Assembly (NCBI GenBank): GCA_963763135.1
Contig: CAVXNJ010000003.1
Coordinates: forward strand, 400,977 to 464,976
Source: JANMZO01 sp963763135
GTDB lineage: Bacteria; Actinomycetota; Acidimicrobiia; Acidimicrobiales; JANYDT01
Direction of reading: 5' to 3'
Length of the DNA: 64,000 nucleotides
Positions 18,411-29,553 of the stretch are shown piece after piece. Positions within the stretch are counted from its first letter, which is position 1; each line of letters begins with the position of its first letter. A program made the position numbers and the translations under genes. The notes under the pieces were generated by a model. The model saw nothing but the letters and a program-made list of their open reading frames with translations. It searched no databases and was not told the DNA's origin.

Positions 18411-19696
18411 TCACCCGGGCCATCACGCCGCTCACCGTGCCGCCCGACACCACGGTGGTCGTGCCGGGCTCGAAGTCGTTCACCAACCGGGCGCTCATCA
18501 CCGCCGCATTGGCCGCTGGCCGTTCAACACTCCGTGGTGTGCTGTTTAGCGATGACACCGAAGCGATGCTCGGGTGCCTCGAATCGTTACGTGTACCTAC
18601 GATCGTGGACCGGCAGCACTTCGTGGTCACCGTTGACGGCTGTGGCGGAACGTTGCCCGTAGGTGGGGCTTCGGTCAACGTGCGGCAGTCGGGAACGACC
18701 GCCAGATTCATCGCTCCGTTGCTGGCGCTCGGGCAGGGTCGCTTCGGCATCGACGGCGATCCGCAGATGCGGGCCCGCCCCATGGGGGATCTGGTGAAGG
18801 CCCTGAACGACCTGGGTGTTCAGGTCGAGGGAGGCACCAACGCCGACCGGCTACCGCTGACGGTTCTCGCCGCTGGCGTTCAGGGAGGTGAAATCGAGGT
18901 GCCCGGCAACGTATCGAGTCAGTTTCTTTCCGGTCTGCTTTTGTCGGCCCCGTGCTTCGCCGACGGCCTTCGCGTGCGAGTGGTCGGCGACCTGGTTTCG
19001 AAGCCCTACGTCGACATGACGCTCGCCACGATGGAGACGTTCGGCGCCGAAATCTCTAGGGAAGCATACGATTCGTTCAGCGTGGCCCCGGGTGGGTATC
19101 TACCGGCCGACTACGTGATCGAACCCGACGCCAGCGCAGCGTCGTACTTCTTCGGCGCTGCCGCCATCATGGGTGGTCGGGTGACAATCGAAGGACTCGG
19201 CACCGGTGCGCTGCAGGGTGACGTGGCATTCGTTGACGTGCTGGAACAGATGGGTGTGACGGTCAACCGCACGGATACTTCGACAGAAGTCGACGCCCGC
19301 TCCCTGCCTGAGGGTGGCCTGCGCGGCATCGAGGTCGACATGGCGCACTGTTCCGACACCGCTCAGACCCTGGCCGTTGTTGCGGTCTTCGCGAACAGCC
19401 CGACAAAGGTGACCGGCATCGGATTCATCCGTCGCAAGGAAACCGACCGGATCGCGGCCGTCGTCACCGAACTCCAGCGCTGCGGCATCAGGGCTCAGGA
19501 AGATGACGACGGGTTCACGGTTTACCCTGGGCCGGTGCAGCCAACCACCGTTGCGACCTACGATGACCACCGTATGGCCATGAGCTTCTCGCTTCTCGGA
19601 TTGAAGGTGCCCGGCATGGCAGTTGAGAACCCTGGTTGCGTGGCGAAAACCTTCCCGACCTATTTCGACGTGCTTGAGACGCTGCGCCGTGACTGA
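18407..19696 (+). CDS. aroA: 3-phosphoshikimate 1-carboxyvinyltransferase (EPSP synthase)
   Basis: The protein has 429 residues. PGSKSFTNRALITAALAAG is the N-terminal phosphate-binding signature. RQSGTTARFIAPLLALG and the C-terminal RRKETDRIAAVVTEL plus DDHRMAMSFSLLGL complete the EPSP-synthase pattern. It makes EPSP in the shikimate pathway. It overlaps tyrA by 4 bp and the cmk-plsC gene by 8 bp, so three genes form a tight operon. Confidence 0.97.
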   Translation: MITRAITPLTVPPDTTVVVPGSKSFTNRALITAALAAGRSTLRGVLFSDDTEAMLGCLESLRVPTIVDRQHFVVTVDGCGGTLPVGGASVNVRQSGTTARFIAPLLALGQGRFGIDGDPQMRARPMGDLVKALNDLGVQVEGGTNADRLPLTVLAAGVQGGEIEVPGNVSSQFLSGLLLSAPCFADGLRVRVVGDLVSKPYVDMTLATMETFGAEISREAYDSFSVAPGGYLPADYVIEPDASAASYFFGAAAIMGGRVTIEGLGTGALQGDVAFVDVLEQMGVTVNRTDTSTEVDARSLPEGGLRGIEVDMAHCSDTAQTLAVVAVFANSPTKVTGIGFIRRKETDRIAAVVTELQRCGIRAQEDDDGFTVYPGPVQPTTVATYDDHRMAMSFSLLGLKVPGMAVENPGCVAKTFPTYFDVLETLRRD

Positions 19697-21104
19697 GCGT
19701 GTTGTTGCCATTGATGGCGTGCTCGGTTCGGGCAAGACCACGGTCGCCCGACGTGTTGCTGACCGGCTCGAGCTCGACTATCTCGACACTGGCGCCATGT
19801 ACCGCTGCGTCGCCTTGGCATGTCTGCTGGCGAAGATCGACTTGAACGATGCGGCCGCGGTCGAAGCGGTGGCCCGGGCGGCCACGATCGAGGTGGCTCG
19901 CACCCCTGATGGCACAGCGTTCGTAATGCTCGAAGGTGACGATGTCACCTCGGAAATCCGGACACCTGATGTCGCCAAGGCCGCAAGCACGGTGGCGACC
20001 AACCCGGGCGTTCGTGCCGCCATGGTGGATCAGCAACGTGCGTGGGCCAAGCGCCGGGGCGGGGGAGTGCTGGAAGGTCGTGACATTGCGACGGTGGTGT
20101 TCCCCGATGCCCTGGCCAAGATCTTCCTCACCGCAGATGTCGACGAACGGGCACGCCGCCGCCACGCCGAACAACCCGACCTGACCTTCGATGAAGTGAA
20201 GGCCGATCTCATCTGGCGAGACGAGCAGGACTCCACCCGCGAAGCCGACCCGCTAAAGGTGGCCGACGGTGCCACGGTCATCGACACCACCGGAAAGACC
20301 GTCGATCAGGTGGTGGATGAAACGGTCGCTGCAGTGACCTCGAACGAGTCGAAACCAGCCAGAGAAACGAACGACACGAACGACACGCGAGCGACGCAAG
20401 AGACGAAAGAGACGAAAGGTTCGGTGGCGAAACCCATGACCGAGCACGTGTATACCGGTCCGACCAAAGGCCAGCGAACGCTGTTCATGACCTTGCGCGC
20501 ACTCGCCCTCGGCATCTTGAAGCTCTACACGAGAATTTCCTACGAAGGACTCGAGAACGTTCCAAAGACCGGCGCGTACATCGTTGCCCCCGTTCACCGC
20601 TCGTACATCGACTTCCTTACCATCCCGGGCATCACCCGACGGCGCATCCGCTACCTCGGCAAAGAATCGTTGTGGAAGTACAAGGCCGTGCACGGACTCT
20701 GGGACACCCTCGGCGGCATCAAAGTCGAACGCGGGACCACCGACCGCGAATCGATGCGACTCTGCCTCGACACCCTCGCCGCCGGCGAACCAATCGTCGT
20801 GTTCCCCGAAGGTACCCGCAAAGAGGGACTCGTCGTCGAGCCGCTCTTCGACGGTGCCGCGTACATGGCCGTCAAACAGGGTGTGCCGATCGTTCCCATT
20901 GGCATCGGTGGTTCCGACAAGGTCATGGGCCGCGGCTCGAAGTTCCCCAAGCCCCGCAAGATCTGCGTGATCGTCGGTCCGCCGATGAACTTCCCTCCGG
21001 CCGACAAAAAGGCCGGACGCTCAGTTGTACGCGGACTTACGAGTGACCTCCAGGTGGAGATCCAACGGCTCTACGACAAGGCCCAGCAGAAGGCCCAGTC
21101 GTAG
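19689..21104 (+). CDS. cmk: Cytidylate kinase fused to 1-acylglycerol-3-phosphate acyltransferase
   Basis: It has 471 residues from GTG 19689. Residues 1 to ~215 are a CMP kinase with P-loop GVLGSGKTT, DYLDTGAMYRC, and the VLEGRDIATVVFPDA segment. A polar linker of Thr, Asp and Glu (EsTKparetndtnd-like, ~225-250) joins a PlsC domain. The acyltransferase has the HX4D motif in VHRSYIDFLT, then GGIKVERG and the FPEGTR motif. In many bacteria cmk and plsC are neighbours; here they are one frame. The fused protein should phosphorylate CMP and acylate lysophosphatidate, although I cannot show that both halves are active. Confidence 0.92.
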   Translation: MTERVVAIDGVLGSGKTTVARRVADRLELDYLDTGAMYRCVALACLLAKIDLNDAAAVEAVARAATIEVARTPDGTAFVMLEGDDVTSEIRTPDVAKAASTVATNPGVRAAMVDQQRAWAKRRGGGVLEGRDIATVVFPDALAKIFLTADVDERARRRHAEQPDLTFDEVKADLIWRDEQDSTREADPLKVADGATVIDTTGKTVDQVVDETVAAVTSNESKPARETNDTNDTRATQETKETKGSVAKPMTEHVYTGPTKGQRTLFMTLRALALGILKLYTRISYEGLENVPKTGAYIVAPVHRSYIDFLTIPGITRRRIRYLGKESLWKYKAVHGLWDTLGGIKVERGTTDRESMRLCLDTLAAGEPIVVFPEGTRKEGLVVEPLFDGAAYMAVKQGVPIVPIGIGGSDKVMGRGSKFPKPRKICVIVGPPMNFPPADKKAGRSVVRGLTSDLQVEIQRLYDKAQQKAQS

Positions 21105-21132
21105 AACGGCAAGCTGTCTATCGTCGAACTGC

Positions 21133-21744
21133 CTACTTCCCGGTGAGGGAACGTGGCTTGGCGAACAACTCCCGCAAACGGGCTTCGAAGTGCTCAAGCG
21201 GAAGCGTGTCGTAGTTCGGATCGAACGCCTTCTGGTCCCACTCGTCGGCAAACTTCGCCGCCAGGTCATAGGCCGGGTGATCCCGATACTTGTCTCGGGC
21301 GTTCGCGTCCAAACCAAAGTGCGCATAGTAATGACGACCTTGGAAGTCTTGATGCGCCTCGATCATGAAATGCACCTCGGGGCTGACATAGGGCTTCAGA
21401 ATCGACGCCGCAATCGCCGGATGGTTCGGAACGCTGATCGCCTTGCCGATGTCGTGGCACAGCGACGCGATAACGACTTCATCACTTGCCCCCGCACGCT
21501 CCGCCATCGTGGCGGTTTGCAGACAATGCGTCAGTTGATCGGTCACAAAGCCGTCGACGACGTCGTCGAGCGAACGCAACAGACCGAGTACCCGTTCAGC
21601 GACGCGACCCTGATTCTCAGCAGACTTCACACCGATGTTCAGCCACTCCTCCTTCGTGGAAGTGTCCATCGACGTGAACGTGGCGTCGCCAGGACGAGCG
21701 TTTACGGCAGGAGTATGGCGGACGGTCTCGGTTGCATTCGACAT
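21133..21744 (-). CDS. HD-domain protein, PhnZ-like diiron oxygenase candidate
   Basis: The protein has 203 residues from ATG 21744. The HD signature is QLTHCLQTATMAERAG followed by LCHDIGKAIS. A second conserved block, EAHQDFQGRHYYAHFGLD, then HPAYDLAAKFADEWDQKAFDP, resembles the small HD proteins related to PhnZ and TmpB, which use a mixed-valence diiron centre to cleave organophosphonates. Ordinary HD phosphohydrolase activity is the alternative. No phosphonate genes are nearby. It is convergent with cmk-plsC. Confidence 0.7.
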   Translation of the reverse strand: MSNATETVRHTPAVNARPGDATFTSMDTSTKEEWLNIGVKSAENQGRVAERVLGLLRSLDDVVDGFVTDQLTHCLQTATMAERAGASDEVVIASLCHDIGKAISVPNHPAIAASILKPYVSPEVHFMIEAHQDFQGRHYYAHFGLDANARDKYRDHPAYDLAAKFADEWDQKAFDPNYDTLPLEHFEARLRELFAKPRSLTGK

Positions 21745-21855
21745 AGGTCGAGTATCGCAGCTTTCGCCACGCAACGTCGGGGCCACTGCGGCCGCCTGAT
21801 TCAGTTGTCAAGGAACAGGGTGCGAACACGCAGGACGTGCGCCGTTCGCGACGAA

Positions 21856-22989
21856 TTACGCAGCGAGGCTCACGTAGTCGGAATGTTCACCGAACTGGAT
21901 GAGGTCAGAGGGTGCGCGTTCTGTGCACGCATCGTTTTCGTGGGCGACGTCGTGATGGAACCAACACCGAAGTTCGGCATTCTCGGCGGATGTTTCCCCT
22001 CCTTCGGCCACGGGTTTTATGTGGTGGATTTCGCAGGCCCATGGTGGCGCTTCACATCCCTCGTGCACGCAGTGCTTGTCGCGGGCGATAATCGCCTTGG
22101 CCATGGGCGCCGGGAAGTTTCTGGTTTCGGTGCCGACATCAAGTGGTTGAGACCGGGGTCCCGAAATGATTCGCGTGATTCCGGCATCACAGCACATCTG
22201 TCGGGCTGCTTCACCGGTGATGTACTGACCGTTTTCGAGCCGAGCGGGACGATTCGCTCGACCCTCTAACGTTGCAATGTCGACAACAACCGAAACATGC
22301 GGACGAGAACCGCGAGCTCGACTGTTGTTTTCGACGTGTTCTACAAAGAATTTGGCGATGGCCACCATCGCTTCGGCCCGCCGCTCGGCGTATGGCACAT
22401 CCTTCGGGAGCTTCATCTTCGCCACGGCCATATCCATCGCGATTTCCATCAGGTTCAGACGAACAGGTTCCAACGAAAGCGAGAGGATTCCGCCGCCTTG
22501 ACCGTGTTTGAACGACGCTTCGTTCTTCACCCGCGGTGGCTCGATGCCCTTTTCCGCGAGGTACTCGTTAACTGCCTCGCGAAGTTTCTTAACCGACACG
22601 GACTTCGCGGTTTCGACGAACTCGGCTTGCTTCTGCTCATCGGCGTCGGTCGCTCGTAGGATTTCTTTGACTTTTGGCCGGGTGAGTTCGCCGTCGCTGA
22701 ACGGAGCGGCAACGGTCGGGTTGTCGGTGAGCAGCTTGGTGAACTCCACCTCGTTGCGGGCTCGACCCAGACGGTCGCCCGTGGTTGCGGCAACCAATGC
22801 TGCGGTAGTTCGGTAGCCAAACGTACGTGCGGCAGCAAGAGCGTCGGCCCGGGCGACAACAGCAAGCCACGTAGCTTCCGCGATGCTTTTCAACTGCGTC
22901 GCCTCGGCTAGCACGTCGGCAACCGTGGCCGACTCGACCGAGTTTGGATCGAAGGATTTCAGCTGTTCGATGGCCAACGAGAGGGACAT
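21856..22989 (-). CDS. DUF222/13E12-type HNH endonuclease
   Basis: It has 377 residues from ATG 22989. The N-terminal ~270 residues match the DUF222 (13E12) layout of actinobacteria, with a long helical region. The C-terminal HNH motif has the metal-binding Cys in CVHEGCEAPPWACEIHHI and the segment ENAELRCWFHHDVAHE. Such genes occur in multiple copies in actinobacterial genomes and resemble mobile or homing endonuclease genes. The role in the cell is unknown. Confidence 0.9.
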   Translation of the reverse strand: MSLSLAIEQLKSFDPNSVESATVADVLAEATQLKSIAEATWLAVVARADALAAARTFGYRTTAALVAATTGDRLGRARNEVEFTKLLTDNPTVAAPFSDGELTRPKVKEILRATDADEQKQAEFVETAKSVSVKKLREAVNEYLAEKGIEPPRVKNEASFKHGQGGGILSLSLEPVRLNLMEIAMDMAVAKMKLPKDVPYAERRAEAMVAIAKFFVEHVENNSRARGSRPHVSVVVDIATLEGRANRPARLENGQYITGEAARQMCCDAGITRIISGPRSQPLDVGTETRNFPAPMAKAIIARDKHCVHEGCEAPPWACEIHHIKPVAEGGETSAENAELRCWFHHDVAHENDACTERAPSDLIQFGEHSDYVSLAA

Positions 22990-23063
22990 GGAATGACGTT
23001 AACGAATGTGGTTTTGGTTGTCAAACGTATGTTCGTTGCGAGAGCACTGCTTACGCGAGTTTC

Positions 23064-24395
23064 CTACCGTGAGATGGCCAGTTCGTATCGAGTGGCAATC
23101 TCGAAGAGCGCGGTTTCGTCGAACGGGCGCCCGAGGATGTCGATGCCGGGAATCGGCGGGTGGGGGTTGGGTAGGGCTAGCGCTGGCGTGCCTGTGTTTG
23201 CCGACAACGAGCAGTTGCCACTTGGTTGTGGGGCGCCCAACGCCGCGGCCGGATATGGAGTGGTTGGGTATGTCAGAACGGCGAGATGGTTCGCGTCCAT
23301 GAACTCGATCAGGCTGATGGCGTCCTTGTTCATTTGCGCCTTCTTGGGTTGATACGAGCGCGAACCAATCGACATGCCGTCTATCCACGAACTCTCGTTC
23401 AATGTCCCATTCAGGATCTTGGCCTTCAGTTCGGCGAACTCTTCGTTGATCACGTTTGGTAGCCCCAAAGAAGGGAGTTTGACGTCTACCAACACAAACC
23501 CGGCTGACCGCAAGACGTCGATCGAAGAACGACCGTCTGTCCCGCTTCTGAAGGTGCCTCGATCGCGAAGTACACCGATCCGCAGCGGTGTAGTCGCTGA
23601 TTCAGACGAACGCACTATGTCCGCATACGACTTGTCATTGATAGGTGCGCCTACGGTTTTTGGATCACGATCGTCGCTACCCGAGACGGCATCGAATAGC
23701 AGGGCGAGATCCTGCGGGTTGCGGGCCATTGGGCCAACCACATCGTGCGTCGGCGACAGCGGGATCAGTCCGGCTCGACTGACGCGGCCCGGGGTCGGAC
23801 GCAACCCGTAGATGCCGTTGTAAGCCGCTGGATAGCGAAGTGATCCGCAGGTGTCGGTGCCGATGCCGACATCGGCTTCGCCAAGTGCGACCGCGACGGC
23901 CGTCCCGCCGCTTGAGCCCCCGGGTGATTTCGACCGATCGAGCGCGTTTCGGGTCTGGCCGCCGAGTTCGCTGAGAGACCGGACCCCTCGAGCAAACGTG
24001 TCCATGTTCGTCTTTCCGGGTATCACGCCGCCGGCGCCAAGTATGCGGTCGACCACCGCTGCATTTCGCGGCGGCCGACGATTCCGGAGGGCTACGGATC
24101 CGGCGGTAGTCGGCAGCCAGTCGGTATCGATGTTGTCTTTCACCGCGACCACGAGACCGTTCAGCTTGCGAAGCGGTGAGTCGGCGGGAGACGCCGACAC
24201 CGTGTCGGCCTGTCTCTGGCCGGTCTGGATGTCAAGGCTGAGCCAGGTCCGTTGAGCCGGCTCGTAGCGGCTGATGTTGGCCCCCGCCTGCTCCCAGGGG
24301 CGCAGAGCTTGAGCGAGGCTCGACGGCGTGGTCAAGGTAGTGCTCGTAGCGAGCGCCGCAATCACACTCACGACAAGTGCTGCTCGAGCAAACAT
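23064..24395 (-). CDS. Secreted amidase (amidase signature family)
   Basis: The protein has 443 residues from ATG 24395. Residues 1-29 form a signal peptide (hydrophobic core ALVVSVIAALATS ending near SLAQA). The amidase-signature triad is present: Lys in GLVVAVKDNIDT, cis-Ser in SPGGSSGGTAV and the nucleophile Ser in TDTCGSLRYPAAYNG. It is related to GatA but is exported, so it is not the tRNA amidotransferase. It would hydrolyse an amide in the envelope or medium. The gene diverges from the tRNA-Arg 43 bp away. Confidence 0.88.
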   Translation of the reverse strand: MFARAALVVSVIAALATSTTLTTPSSLAQALRPWEQAGANISRYEPAQRTWLSLDIQTGQRQADTVSASPADSPLRKLNGLVVAVKDNIDTDWLPTTAGSVALRNRRPPRNAAVVDRILGAGGVIPGKTNMDTFARGVRSLSELGGQTRNALDRSKSPGGSSGGTAVAVALGEADVGIGTDTCGSLRYPAAYNGIYGLRPTPGRVSRAGLIPLSPTHDVVGPMARNPQDLALLFDAVSGSDDRDPKTVGAPINDKSYADIVRSSESATTPLRIGVLRDRGTFRSGTDGRSSIDVLRSAGFVLVDVKLPSLGLPNVINEEFAELKAKILNGTLNESSWIDGMSIGSRSYQPKKAQMNKDAISLIEFMDANHLAVLTYPTTPYPAAALGAPQPSGNCSLSANTGTPALALPNPHPPIPGIDILGRPFDETALFEIATRYELAISR

Positions 24396-24437
24396 GAATG
24401 ACGTTCTACTGCAAAGCCGGTAAGCTGGGAGTCACAA

Positions 24438-24510
24438 GCGTTCGTAGCTCAATGGATAGAGCATCTGACTTCGGATCAGACGGTTGGGAGTTCGAGTCTC
24501 TCCGAGCGCG
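24438..24510 (+). tRNA. tRNA-Arg (anticodon TCG)
   Basis: The cloverleaf is complete: acceptor GCGTTCG pairs with CGAGCGC (one G-U), D stem GCTC/GAGC, anticodon stem TCTGA/TCAGA with loop CTTCGGA (anticodon TCG, reading CGA), T arm GGGAG-TTCGAGT-CTCTC, discriminator G. CCA is not encoded. Its 3' half is repeated at 29206-29246. Confidence 0.93.
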
Positions 24511-24511
24511 C
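24471..24511 (+). repeat. Left copy of the tRNA-Arg 3'-end direct repeat (att-like)
   Basis: This 41-bp stretch runs from the anticodon loop to one base past the tRNA and matches 29206-29246 at 39 positions. The shared sequence ends with CTCTCCGAGCGCGC. It is the intact side, because it completes the functional tRNA. Confidence 0.75.
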
Positions 24512-24881
24512 AGAGGAAATGCCAGATCAGAGCACCTCACTGGGTTGTGCGTTATCCAAGTCCACGGTGAGCGCCGACACTTTCGTCGAAGAGCCCAACG
24601 ACCGAGGTCGACGTCCCTCGGGTTGAACCGGTGTCGCGTAGGGAGTCCGTGGGTTGACTTGTCGGGCGACGGTCACGAGTGTTTTCGGCTGTCGCGGGAT
24701 CCTTCACCGGTCCGGACGATGCAGACGCGCCCTGAGGCGCGCTGAGTCGGGCTTAGCGTCAGCGCGAGGGGTCGCTGGCACGATCGACGATGCCCAAATG
24801 ATAAGTGAACATATGATATAGCGAACGTCGTGGCCAGCAAGGAACTGCCCAAGAATCGGGCCGAACGACTACCAGGCCGAC

Positions 24882-25043
24882 GTGCAACAGACACGTGAGC
24901 TTTGGGCCGCTTACGTCCAGGGCATGGCAACAGCCAAGATCGCCGAACGGTTCAGACAGCAACCTTCAACGGTACGTGGGCATATCACGTCGGCTGCCGA
25001 CTCCTGGAGCGGTTGCCGGGCATGTTCCAGGCATGTTTGCTGA
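24882..25043 (+). CDS. Small helix-turn-helix reading frame, possibly a remnant
   Basis: From GTG 24882 the frame encodes 53 residues, too short to stand out by length. It contains TRELWAAYVQGMATAKIAER followed by FRQQPSTVRGHITSA, which has the rhythm of a sigma-70 region 4 or LuxR-type HTH (AKIAERF, turn, STVRGHI). The tail (ADSWSGCRACSRHVC) looks unlike a natural continuation, suggesting a truncated regulator or recombinase. It lies in the tRNA-bounded island, 370 bp after the tRNA. Confidence 0.35.
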   Translation: MQQTRELWAAYVQGMATAKIAERFRQQPSTVRGHITSAADSWSGCRACSRHVC

Positions 25044-25107
25044 ATGGTTGTCGGCGGTTCTGGTGTTGAACGTTATGGCGTGCCGGGGCAGGATCATCGA
25101 CCCCGTC

Positions 25108-25221
25108 AGATGCCGGCGTCTTCGGTGGTACCGCCCAAGAAGTTGAGGATGGTGTCATCCCACAAGATGCCGGTGCCCTCGGTGGAGCCGCCGAGAAATG
25201 CGAGTGTGCCGCTGTGGACAC
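25108..25221. repeat. Two imperfect 57-bp tandem units in a region without clear genes
   Basis: Copies start at 25108 and 25165 with AGATGCCGGYG..TCGGTGG..CCGCC; the first 30 bp of each are clearly alike and the rest is diverged. The period of 57 bp is a multiple of three, but no convincing protein covers it on either strand. The surrounding 24511-25571 stretch otherwise shows only the small HTH frame and looks like decayed island DNA. Confidence 0.4.
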
Positions 25222-25571
25222 GCCCGGCTGGGTTTGGTGGCATCAAGCGGGGTGGTCCAAGGCGCCACCGGCTTGGGTGCAGCGAACCGCTTGGCCGACG
25301 CGAAGCGGACGCCGGTGGCACGAATCGTGCTTCCGGTGTTAGACCCGATGATGCCGCCAAGCCGCGTGGAGATTGTGATCGTGGCCTTGGGAGTGCTGCT
25401 CATGCGGCGAACCTACTCGCCGGCCGTGAACGGCCTAGACATTGCGTCGAGTGGCTGGCGGGGGATCGTCATCGCACCGGTTGGCAGCAAGGCCACTTGA
25501 TGGACTAAGTACGTACATGCCGAACGCAGGGTCGCGAAGCGGACCGGTGCGCAGATACAGGGAGGAACACT

Positions 25572-27389
<1,818 letters not shown>

Positions 27390-27616
27390 CCTCAGCGTGG
27401 AGCCAGTACATCAGGCCGTGTCGCAGCCGGTGCTCGGGGTGTTAGCGGCGTCAGTCAGCATCGACGAACGTCCGAAGAGATCAGCGACCGCACGTTGTGT
27501 GGCGTGCTCGACACCTCAGGATCGACAGCCCGCAACGATTCTCACGACGCGGGAGTAACGTGCGGTCTTCTTGACCGGTAGGTGTTTCGGGAGCGTTGGG
27601 CAGTAGCCTTCGGGTC

Positions 27617-29044
27617 GTGGCCGACATCCCGAGCACCCGTGCATATCGAGCCGGCGTTGCGATCGCACTTCTGGCCATGGTGTCGATCCCACTCGCGAGT
27701 ACCGGCGCAAACCTCGCGTTTCCGGAAATCGGACAGCACTTCGCTGGGTCAAGCCGGGCAACGCTTTCTTGGGCGCTCACGGGGTACTCGATCGTGATCG
27801 CCGCGTCCACGTTGTTGGGCGGACAATTGTCGGACCGCCTTGGTTCCATGCGGATGTTTACGCTCGGCCTGGCCATATTTGCCTTCTGCAACGTTGCGGT
27901 CGGACTGGCACCGACCGCCGGTGTGCTCATTGCCGCACGCTTCTTCATGGGTGTTGGCGGTGCGTTGATCGTGCCCTCCTCGCTCGCGGTCATTCTGGCC
28001 AATTGTCCCGAAAGCCGTCGGACATTCACGATCGGTGTGTGGACTGCGGCGTTTCCCATCGGGTCATCGGTGGCACCCGTGGGAACCTCGTTATTGCTTG
28101 ATCTTCTTGGCTGGCGATCGGTGTTTCTTGCCACCGCGCTCGTCAGTTCGCTCGCCCTTTTCCTGGCCCTCCGGATCGGAGACGGTGGTCTGGCGAGCCG
28201 GGCCTCCGAGACCGCAGCATCAGCCAAATCACTCCCGGACTTTTTTGGAATAGTCGTCGGAACGCTCGCTATGGGGTTGCTTTCGTTGGGCATTGTGGAG
28301 GGGCCGAGCTGGGGCTGGAGCTCGCCGTCGATTGTGGGATCGTTCGCTGCAGCAGCTTTCCTGCTACCGCTTTTCGTATGGCGCTCGCGTCGACATCAGC
28401 GTCCGTTGCTCGACCTTTCGTTGTTCGAGATCTCGTCGTTTCGCGTAGCCAACGTTGCGAATGTGTTCATTTCAGTGATCGGCACGACGACGTGGCTCCT
28501 GTGGCCGTTGATGATGACGGGGATATGGCATTACAGCCAGATTGGCGTCGGTTTGGCGATGACCCCGACGCCCGCACTTGCCGCAACCGGCTCGCTGCTC
28601 GCAGCACGGTATGCCGCAAACCATGGCCATCGACTCGTTCTCATCTCGGGCTCGGTATGTCTGGCAGCCGCGTGTGTGACGTTTGCGATCCTTCCAACGA
28701 CGTCTCCCAACTATTGGAGCGGGATGTTTCCGGGTCTGGTTCTTACGGGACTCGGCATGGGGATGACCTTCGCCCCTCTGAACGGAGCTGCACTCGTAGA
28801 CATCCCGCGCTCAGCAATCGGTCAGGCCAACGCGGCATTCACCACCGGTCGATCGCTCAGTGGGGGGCTTGGCATCGCGGCGGTGGTCGCCGTCCTCGAC
28901 AGCCCGGCGGCGCGACCGCTCGACAACTTCGACCAGGCATTCATGTTCCTGAGCGTTGTCGCCTTGGCCGCGATCATCGTGCTGTTGATGGCCTGGGACC
29001 GGCGTCCGGTACGCCAACCCGAGAACGCGATGGGCCGAATATGA
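27617..29044 (+). CDS. MFS drug transporter, DHA2 (EmrB/QacA)-like
   Basis: It has 475 residues from GTG 27617; TTG 27596 would add seven. About 13-14 hydrophobic segments can be counted. The loop 2-3 motif GGQLSDRLGSMRMF is the MFS motif A, and AVGLAPTAGVLIAARFFMGVGGALIVPSSL with the following GIWTAAFPIGSSVAPVG-like helix 5 (motif C region) points to a proton-coupled exporter. The substrate is unknown. It is the last gene before the right repeat of the island. Confidence 0.87.
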   Translation: MADIPSTRAYRAGVAIALLAMVSIPLASTGANLAFPEIGQHFAGSSRATLSWALTGYSIVIAASTLLGGQLSDRLGSMRMFTLGLAIFAFCNVAVGLAPTAGVLIAARFFMGVGGALIVPSSLAVILANCPESRRTFTIGVWTAAFPIGSSVAPVGTSLLLDLLGWRSVFLATALVSSLALFLALRIGDGGLASRASETAASAKSLPDFFGIVVGTLAMGLLSLGIVEGPSWGWSSPSIVGSFAAAAFLLPLFVWRSRRHQRPLLDLSLFEISSFRVANVANVFISVIGTTTWLLWPLMMTGIWHYSQIGVGLAMTPTPALAATGSLLAARYAANHGHRLVLISGSVCLAAACVTFAILPTTSPNYWSGMFPGLVLTGLGMGMTFAPLNGAALVDIPRSAIGQANAAFTTGRSLSGGLGIAAVVAVLDSPAARPLDNFDQAFMFLSVVALAAIIVLLMAWDRRPVRQPENAMGRI

Positions 29045-29089
29045 CGCAGCCCGGACTGTGGACATCGACGAACGTCGATGTATAAAAAA

Positions 29090-29110
29090 TGTATCAATTC
29101 ACTTGATACA
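29090..29110. promoter_or_regulatory. Inverted repeat after the MFS gene
   Basis: TGTATCAA (29090-29097) and TTGATACA (29103-29110) are exact reverse complements around a 5-bp spacer. It is AT-rich in a GC-rich genome. There is no T tract after it, so an operator or a recombinase site is as likely as a terminator. It lies 46 bp after the MFS stop, inside the island's right end. The remainder of 29045-29553 shows only the tRNA fragment and the palindrome at 29540. Confidence 0.5.
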
Positions 29111-29205
29111 CGCCCGTTCCTGCTCGATACCGACCACCACAAACTGCCAGTTCAGCGGATGTAAATGGGTCAAGCGGTACCCTCGCGTGCCCCTCAATTC
29201 CGCTG

Positions 29206-29246
29206 TCGGATCAGACGGGTGGAAGTTCGAGTCTCTCCGAGCGCGC
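29206..29246 (+). pseudogene. tRNA-Arg 3'-half fragment (right att-like repeat)
   Basis: This stretch repeats the last half of the tRNA at 24438-24510, from the anticodon loop through the T arm and acceptor stem, with two substitutions. There is no D arm or 5' acceptor strand upstream, so it cannot form a tRNA. It is best read as the displaced end of the tRNA after integration of the 4.7-kb segment. Confidence 0.8.
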
Positions 29247-29539
29247 TAGGAAAGTCGAAGGCCAGGGGCCGTTGACACGCGGTTTCGTCAATCGCTCGAG
29301 ATGTAGCCGGCACCGACCTCTTTCGGCAAACGGGTTTGCAAGGTGATATCCAACGCGAAGTCGAACGACCTTCGGTCGTGTGAAGAGTGCCTTGGCGCAG
29401 TTCTTCCATGGGATCGGGTAAGTGAGCAGGGGCGGTGACGACGTCGATACACAGCATCGTGATCGTAAAAAATTCAACTAACGCCCATCCACGCCTACGC
29501 TATTGCCGTGAGTCATCGGTAGACGCCGGACAACAGAAG

Positions 29540-29553
29540 GTAAGTGCACTTAC
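29540..29553. promoter_or_regulatory. 14-bp perfect palindrome directly before a start codon
   Basis: GTAAGTGCACTTAC fills the space between the AGAAGG ribosome site and the ATG at 29554. This position could let a protein or hairpin affect translation. The same core recurs inside coding genes at 41598, 47255 and 57060 in related form. Confidence 0.55.

Noticed and set aside
21025..22269. 414-codon plus-strand frame over the HD and HNH genes
   Set aside because: Composition is shadow-like and both minus-strand genes carry clear motifs.
25044..25508. 154-codon plus-strand frame in the island
   Set aside because: No domain, odd composition and competing frames on both strands; more likely decayed DNA.
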